A stretch of 64,000 nucleotides of DNA from Nocardioides sp. J54 (lineage in GTDB: Bacteria > Actinomycetota > Actinomycetes > Propionibacteriales > Nocardioidaceae): assembly GCF_000519005.1 (NCBI RefSeq), contig NZ_JAER01000020.1, forward strand, positions 1 through 64,000, given 5' to 3'. Position numbers and translations under genes: made by a program. The notes below the pieces were generated by a model that was given only the letters and a program-made list of their open reading frames with translations, had not been told where the DNA came from and searched no databases. Shown here piece by piece: positions 59,935 through 64,000 of this stretch (the stretch's first letter is position 1; every line of letters begins with the position of its first letter).

Positions 59935-62193
59935 GTGGCGATCACGTTCGACTCCCCGCTGACCGCGGTCCTCGGTGCCGCGAAGCCCGCGCAGCGCAAG
60001 AGGTTCGCCGACGGGCTCGGCCTGCAGACGGTCGGCGACCTGCTGCACCACTTCCCGCGGCGCTACCTCGAGACCGGGTCGCTGACCCGGGTGTCCGACC
60101 TGCGCATCGGCCAGCTGCTGTGCGTGGTGGGCGAGATCGAGGACTGCGTGATCCGGTCCCACCAGGACCGTCGTACCGGCCGCACGGCCTTCCGCGTGGA
60201 GGCGATGCTGCGCACCGGCGGCCCGAGCCTGCGGATGACCTTCTTCGGCTCCAACCGCCGCACGGCCGAGTGGCACGCGTCGCGGGTCGCCGTGGGCAAC
60301 CGCGGTGTGTTCCTGGGCAAGGCCGACCGCTTCCGCGACCAGTGGCAGCTCACGAACCCCCAGCTCAGCATCTTCGGCATGGGCGACGAGGGCGAGGACA
60401 GTGCCGTGCAGGAGGTGCTGGAGTTCGGCGAGCTCTACCCGATCTACCCGCTCACCAAGGGGCTGCAGACCTGGGACGTCGCCCGGGCGGTGAAGTTCGC
60501 CCGCTCCGTGGTCGAGGGCGTCGAGGAGGTGCTGCCCGCCCCCCTCCGTGACGAGTACGACGTCATCGACATCGAGACCGCCTACGAGTGGGTCCACCGC
60601 CCCGAGACCCGCGAGCAGGTCGCCCGGGCGCACCACCGGTTCCGCTTCGAGGAGGCCCTGGTCACCCAGCTCGTGCTCGGTCGGCGTCGCCGCGCCGTGC
60701 GGGCGCGGGGCGCGACGGCCCGCGACGGCGGCGACGGCGCCCTGCTGCGGGCCTTCGACCAGCGGCTGCCGTTCGAGCTCACCGCCGGCCAGGCGGCCGT
60801 CGGCAAGGAGATCGAGCAGGACCTCGCCCAGCCGCACCCGATGAACCGGCTGCTCCAGGGCGAGGTCGGCTCCGGCAAGACGCTGGTCGCGCTGCGCGCG
60901 ATGCTGCGCGTCGTCGACTCCGGCGGGCAGGCCGCGCTGCTCGCACCCACCGAGGTCCTCGCCCAGCAGCACCATCGTTCGATCGTCGCCATGCTCGGCG
61001 ACCTCGCCGAGGGCGGCACGATCTTCGGGTCGGGGGAGGGGACCCGCGTCGAGCTGCTCACCGGTTCGATGAGCAAGACCCAGCGCACCGCCCCGCTCTC
61101 CCGGATCGCCAGCGGCGAGGCGGGCATCGTCATCGGCACCCACGCCCTGCTGGAGGACCAGGTCTCCTTCGCCGACCTCGGGCTGGTCGTCGTCGACGAG
61201 CAGCACCGCTTCGGCGTCGAGCAGCGCGCGGCCCTCACGGACAAGGCCGCCACGCCGCCGCACCTGCTCGTGATGACCGCCACCCCGATCCCGCGGACCG
61301 TCGCGATGACGGTCTTCGGCGACCTCGAGACCTCGACGCTGACCGAGCTGCCTGCCGGGCGCGCGCCGATCCAGAGCAACGTGGTCCCGCTCGCCGACCA
61401 CCCCGGCTGGATCAGCCGGGTGTGGGAGCGGGTGCGCGAGGAGGTCGGCAAGGGGCACCAGGTCTACGTCGTGTGCCCCCGGATCTCCGGCGACGAGGCG
61501 GAGGCCGGCCAGGTCGACGCCGTCGACCGGCTCGCGGACGACGAGGGCGACACCGCCGGCACCGCGGTCCTGCCGCCCGGCAAGGCCGCCGCGGTCGAGG
61601 AGGTCGTCGAGCGCCTCGGCAGCGGACCGCTCGAGGGCCTGCGCATCGCCCGGCTCCACGGCCGGCTCCCGGCCGACGAGAAGGACGCGACCATGCGCGC
61701 CTTCGCGGCCGGCGAGGTCGACGTCCTCGTGTCCACCACCGTCATCGAGGTCGGCGTCGACGTCGCCAACGCCACCGCGATGGTGATCCTCGACGCCGAC
61801 CGGTTCGGCGTCTCCCAGCTCCATCAGCTGCGCGGCCGCGTCGGCCGTGGCGGCCTGCCCGGCCTGTGCCTGCTCGTCACGCACACCGACGCCGAGTCGC
61901 CGGCCCGCGAGCGGCTGGAGGCCGTCGCCAGCACCACCGACGGCTTCGCGCTCAGTCGCGTCGACCTCGAGATGCGCCGTGAGGGCGACGTCCTCGGCGC
62001 CTCGCAGGCCGGTCGCCGCTCCAGCCTGGAGAACCTCCGCGTGCTGCGCGACGAGGACACCATCGTCGAGGCGCGCGCGGCCGCCGAGGGCCTGCTCGAC
62101 GCGAGCCCCGACCTGGCCCAGGCGCCCGGCCTCGCCGCCGCCGTCACCGAGCTCGAGCGGTCCCAGCTGGCCGGCTTCGTGGACAAGTCCTGA
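59935..62193 (+). CDS. recG: ATP-dependent DNA helicase RecG
   Basis: A 752-residue superfamily-2 helicase that remodels stalled forks and Holliday junctions. GLQTVGDLLHHFPRRYLE is the N-terminal wedge start, then an OB-like domain with LRMTFFGSNRRTAEWH. Helicase motifs: RLLQGEVGSGKTLVALRAM (I), ALLAPTEVLAQQH (Ia), VVVDEQHRFGVEQR (II, DEQH), LVMTATPIPRTVAMT (III), VLVSTTVIEVGVDV (V), and QLHQLRGRVGRG (VI). GTG start after GGAG. It is about 60 residues longer than E. coli RecG, from loops at 60705-60735 and near 61500. Confidence 0.95.
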   Translation: MAITFDSPLTAVLGAAKPAQRKRFADGLGLQTVGDLLHHFPRRYLETGSLTRVSDLRIGQLLCVVGEIEDCVIRSHQDRRTGRTAFRVEAMLRTGGPSLRMTFFGSNRRTAEWHASRVAVGNRGVFLGKADRFRDQWQLTNPQLSIFGMGDEGEDSAVQEVLEFGELYPIYPLTKGLQTWDVARAVKFARSVVEGVEEVLPAPLRDEYDVIDIETAYEWVHRPETREQVARAHHRFRFEEALVTQLVLGRRRRAVRARGATARDGGDGALLRAFDQRLPFELTAGQAAVGKEIEQDLAQPHPMNRLLQGEVGSGKTLVALRAMLRVVDSGGQAALLAPTEVLAQQHHRSIVAMLGDLAEGGTIFGSGEGTRVELLTGSMSKTQRTAPLSRIASGEAGIVIGTHALLEDQVSFADLGLVVVDEQHRFGVEQRAALTDKAATPPHLLVMTATPIPRTVAMTVFGDLETSTLTELPAGRAPIQSNVVPLADHPGWISRVWERVREEVGKGHQVYVVCPRISGDEAEAGQVDAVDRLADDEGDTAGTAVLPPGKAAAVEEVVERLGSGPLEGLRIARLHGRLPADEKDATMRAFAAGEVDVLVSTTVIEVGVDVANATAMVILDADRFGVSQLHQLRGRVGRGGLPGLCLLVTHTDAESPARERLEAVASTTDGFALSRVDLEMRREGDVLGASQAGRRSSLENLRVLRDEDTIVEARAAAEGLLDASPDLAQAPGLAAAVTELERSQLAGFVDKS

Positions 62194-62203
62194 GGAGGCC
62201 CGG

Positions 62204-62815
62204 GTGACCCGGATCATCGCCGGGGTCGCAGGCGGGCGCCGCCTGCAGACCCCGAAGGGCGAGCAGACCCGCCCGACCAGCGACCGCGTGCGCGAGGCGC
62301 TGTTCTCCGCCGTCGAGGCGTGGGCGGGCTCCCTGCACGACCTGCGCTTCCTCGACCTGTACGCCGGCTCCGGCGCCATCGGGCTCGAGGCGTGGTCGCG
62401 CGGCGTGGCGGCCGTGACCCTGGTCGAGGCGGACCGGCGCACGGCCGACCTGGTCCGCGCCAACGCCCGCAGCGTCGGCTGCGACGTCGCCGAGGTCGTG
62501 GCCAGGTCGGTGGCGAGCGTGCTCGCCGAGCCCGCCCGGTCGCCGTACGACATCGTCTTCGCGGACCCGCCGTACCCGCTCGCCGACGACGCCGTCGCCG
62601 CGGACCTCGCTGCCCTCGTCGCGCACGGCTGGCTCGCCGACGGCGCCCTGGTCGTCGTCGAGCGCTCGCGGCGCAGCCCGGAGCCGGCCTGGCCCGACGG
62701 CCTCGAGCCGCTGCCCGGCAAGCGGCGGCTGAAGAAGTACGGCGAGACCCACCTGTGGCTGGCCGAGGCGGCCGGGGAGAGCGTCGACACGGCGACCGAT
62801 AGCCTCGCCCCATGA
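62204..62815 (+). CDS. rsmD: 16S rRNA (guanine966-N2)-methyltransferase
   Basis: A 203-residue methyltransferase. RIIAGVAGGRRLQTPKGEQTRPTSDRVREALFSAV is the RsmD N-terminus, FLDLYAGSGAIGLEAWSRG the SAM motif and IVFADPPYPL the catalytic DPPY. It modifies G966 in the 30S decoding region. GTG with GAGGAGG upstream, 10 bp after recG. Its stop overlaps the coaD ATG, as expected for the conserved rsmD-coaD pair. Confidence 0.94.
   Translation: MTRIIAGVAGGRRLQTPKGEQTRPTSDRVREALFSAVEAWAGSLHDLRFLDLYAGSGAIGLEAWSRGVAAVTLVEADRRTADLVRANARSVGCDVAEVVARSVASVLAEPARSPYDIVFADPPYPLADDAVAADLAALVAHGWLADGALVVVERSRRSPEPAWPDGLEPLPGKRRLKKYGETHLWLAEAAGESVDTATDSLAP
62800..62805 (+). promoter_or_regulatory. Probable -10 box of coaD inside rsmD
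   Basis: TAGCCT lies 6 nt before the coaD ATG (62812), within the last codons of rsmD. coaD may be expressed both from the operon and from this leaderless promoter. Confidence 0.4.
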
Positions 62816-63300
62816 CGCGCGCGGTGTGCCCCGGCTCCTTCGACCCGGTGACCAACGGCCACGTCGACATCTTCCGGCGGGCCTCGGCCCTCTTCGACGA
62901 GCTGGTCGTGGCCACCGGGACCAACATCTCGAAGTCGCGGCTCTTCGACCCCGAGGAGCGGCTGGAGATGCTCCGCGAGGCGTGCGCCGACCTGCCGAAC
63001 GTCACGGTGATGGGCTTCACCGGCCTGATCGTCGACTTCTGCAAGGAGATCGGTGCCCAGGCCATCGTCAAGGGCCTGCGCGGCGGCAACGACTACGAGT
63101 ACGAGCTGCCGATGGCGCAGATGAACGCCCACCTGACCGGCGTCGAGACCGTCTTCGTCCCCACGACGGCCAGCCTCGGCTACGTGTCGTCCAGCCTGGT
63201 CAAGGAGGTCGCCTCCCTCGGCGGCGACATCTCCGGCCTGGTCCCGCCCACCGTGCACGCCCGCCTGTCGGCGCGGCTGGCCGCCAGGACGGGGGAGTGA
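62812..63300 (+). CDS. coaD: Phosphopantetheine adenylyltransferase
   Basis: A 162-residue enzyme of coenzyme A biosynthesis. CPGSFDPVTNGHVDIFRRAS contains the nucleotide-binding HxGH-type motif (NGHVD). GLRGGNDYEYELPMAQMNAHL and VFVPTTASLGYVSSSLVKEVASLGGDISG, with the SSSLVKE motif, complete the family. ATG at 62812 overlaps the rsmD stop. Typical length. Confidence 0.96.
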   Translation: MTRAVCPGSFDPVTNGHVDIFRRASALFDELVVATGTNISKSRLFDPEERLEMLREACADLPNVTVMGFTGLIVDFCKEIGAQAIVKGLRGGNDYEYELPMAQMNAHLTGVETVFVPTTASLGYVSSSLVKEVASLGGDISGLVPPTVHARLSARLAARTGE

Positions 63301-63313
63301 CCCGGTGAGTGAT

Positions 63314-63343
63314 TTGGAACCGTCACAGGCGCCCCACTACGAT
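63314..63343 (+). promoter_or_regulatory. Sigma-70-type promoter of the DUF177-rpmF operon
   Basis: TTGGAA (63314-63319) and TACGAT (63338-63343) are separated by 18 bp. Transcription would start at about 63350, just before the GTG at 63358. It lies 13 bp after the coaD stop and directs the DUF177-rpmF unit. Confidence 0.6.
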
Positions 63344-63357
63344 TGCTCCGATCTGTT

Positions 63358-63936
63358 GTGCCCGGACCTGGAAGTGATCCCCTGAACGGCCTGGACCCGA
63401 GAGCGCCGCTCGTGCTCGATACTCGCGAGCTCGGACGCCGCCCGGGGTCCCAGCGTCAGGTGTCGCGGACAGTGCCGGCCCCGGCAGATCTGGGCATCGA
63501 AGTCCTCTCCGTCCCCGAGGGCGCGCCGGTCGAGCTCGACCTGCGCCTGGAGGCGGTCATGGAAGGCGTGCTCGTCACCGGTTCGGCCTCGGCCGCGCTG
63601 GAGGGTGAGTGCGTGCGGTGCCTGGAACCGATCCGAGAAGACCTCGAGGTGACGTTCCAGGAGCTGTTCGTCTACGACGACATCCGTGACGCCGAGGGAG
63701 CCGAGGAGGACGACGAGGTCAGCATGCTGCAGGACGACCTGGTCGACCTGCAGCCGCTGCTGCGGGACGCGGTGGTGCTCGCACTGCCGTTCCAGCCCTT
63801 GTGCCAGGACGACTGTCCCGGGTTGTGCACCGAGTGCGGTGTGCGGCTCGCGGACGACCCGGACCACACGCACGAGGCTGCGATCGACCCGCGGTGGGCG
63901 AAGCTGGCCGAGCTCGACCAAGACCCCACGGACTGA
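63358..63936 (+). CDS. DUF177 (YceD) family protein
   Basis: A 192-residue protein. DPRAPLVLDTRELGRRPGSQRQVSRTVPAP is the typical actinobacterial start. LEGECVRCLEPIREDLEVTFQELFVYDD carries CxxC, and LCQDDCPGLCTECGVRL three further cysteines, so zinc binding is likely. The family lies upstream of rpmF in most bacteria and affects 23S rRNA maturation or 50S assembly. I use GTG 63358; the homologous N-terminus begins near LDPRAPL, so a start within a few codons is possible. Confidence 0.85.
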   Translation: MPGPGSDPLNGLDPRAPLVLDTRELGRRPGSQRQVSRTVPAPADLGIEVLSVPEGAPVELDLRLEAVMEGVLVTGSASAALEGECVRCLEPIREDLEVTFQELFVYDDIRDAEGAEEDDEVSMLQDDLVDLQPLLRDAVVLALPFQPLCQDDCPGLCTECGVRLADDPDHTHEAAIDPRWAKLAELDQDPTD

Positions 63937-63979
63937 CGAAGCGCTCGTCCCGAGCGCTCCCCGAACCAAGGAGAAGACA

Positions 63980-64000
63980 GTGGCTGTTCCGAAGCGGAAG
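63980..64000 (+). CDS. rpmF: Ribosomal protein bL32, 5' end (cut by the right edge)
   Basis: GTG at 63980 behind AAGGAGAAG encodes VAVPKRK before the window ends, the invariant start of bL32 (usually MAVPKRK). Location after the DUF177 gene is the standard yceD-rpmF pair. Confidence 0.9.

Overview
The window is high-GC DNA from the chromosome of an actinobacterium of the Nocardioides/Nocardioidaceae type. The evidence is gene content and order: gltX, tRNA-Gln, tRNA-Glu, an IclR regulator, leuCD, a long-tailed HU, cofC, plsC, gpsA, ddl, a DUF3515 gene, an Lrp-type gene, thiL, rpmB, a DAK2 gene, recG, rsmD, coaD, a DUF177 gene and rpmF, which is close to the order known in Streptomyces. Many GTG starts, several apparently leaderless promoters (TANNNT 6-9 nt before the start codon) and a REP-like repeat near the left edge fit the same group.

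Layout. The left edge (1-267) is the 5' end of an ISL3-type insertion sequence on the minus strand, followed by a gene-free stretch with palindromic repeats. From 700 to 7136 come a YjbR/MmcQ-like protein, a membrane Ser/Thr kinase, citramalate synthase, a TetR regulator divergent from an NADPH:FMN reductase, and an amidase. A secreted zinc-protease gene with two frameshifts (7238-9269) precedes a complete biotin locus: bioBAFD and the bioYMN transporter on the minus strand and bioQ divergent, with two near-identical BioQ-type palindromes. Next come a deletion remnant joining a sigma-factor gene to a secreted-protein gene, zwf, and an accessory stretch (18762-30756). That stretch has two LuxR-type regulators, an MFS transporter, a Baeyer-Villiger-type monooxygenase, a DUF222/HNH protein, and a LysR-controlled three-gene operon (luciferase-like monooxygenase, SDR, amidohydrolase) that looks catabolic.

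From 33494 to the right edge the region is largely core genome. The exception is 48253-52958: a tightly coupled operon of a VanX-like D-Ala-D-Ala dipeptidase, an alanine racemase, a second D-Ala-D-Ala-type ligase, a sensor kinase and a NarL-type response regulator. It sits between gpsA and the housekeeping ddl region. Its gene types resemble those of VanC/VanG-type glycopeptide-resistance clusters, but the racemase is soluble and the two-component system is of a different family. It is the best candidate here for an undescribed system: a self-regulated peptidoglycan-precursor remodelling or D-Ala-D-Ala sensing unit.

How genes work together. CimA (2854) and LeuCD (40601) together can make 2-ketobutyrate for isoleucine. 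The biotin genes form one BioQ regulon. GpsA and PlsC make phosphatidic-acid precursors. The Ada/AlkA fusion and Ogt form an alkylation-repair operon.

Caution: four frameshifts in three genes (8236, 9212, 22833, 27970) are all one-base losses, each explicable as one base missing from a C or G run. Assembly error is as likely as true gene decay.
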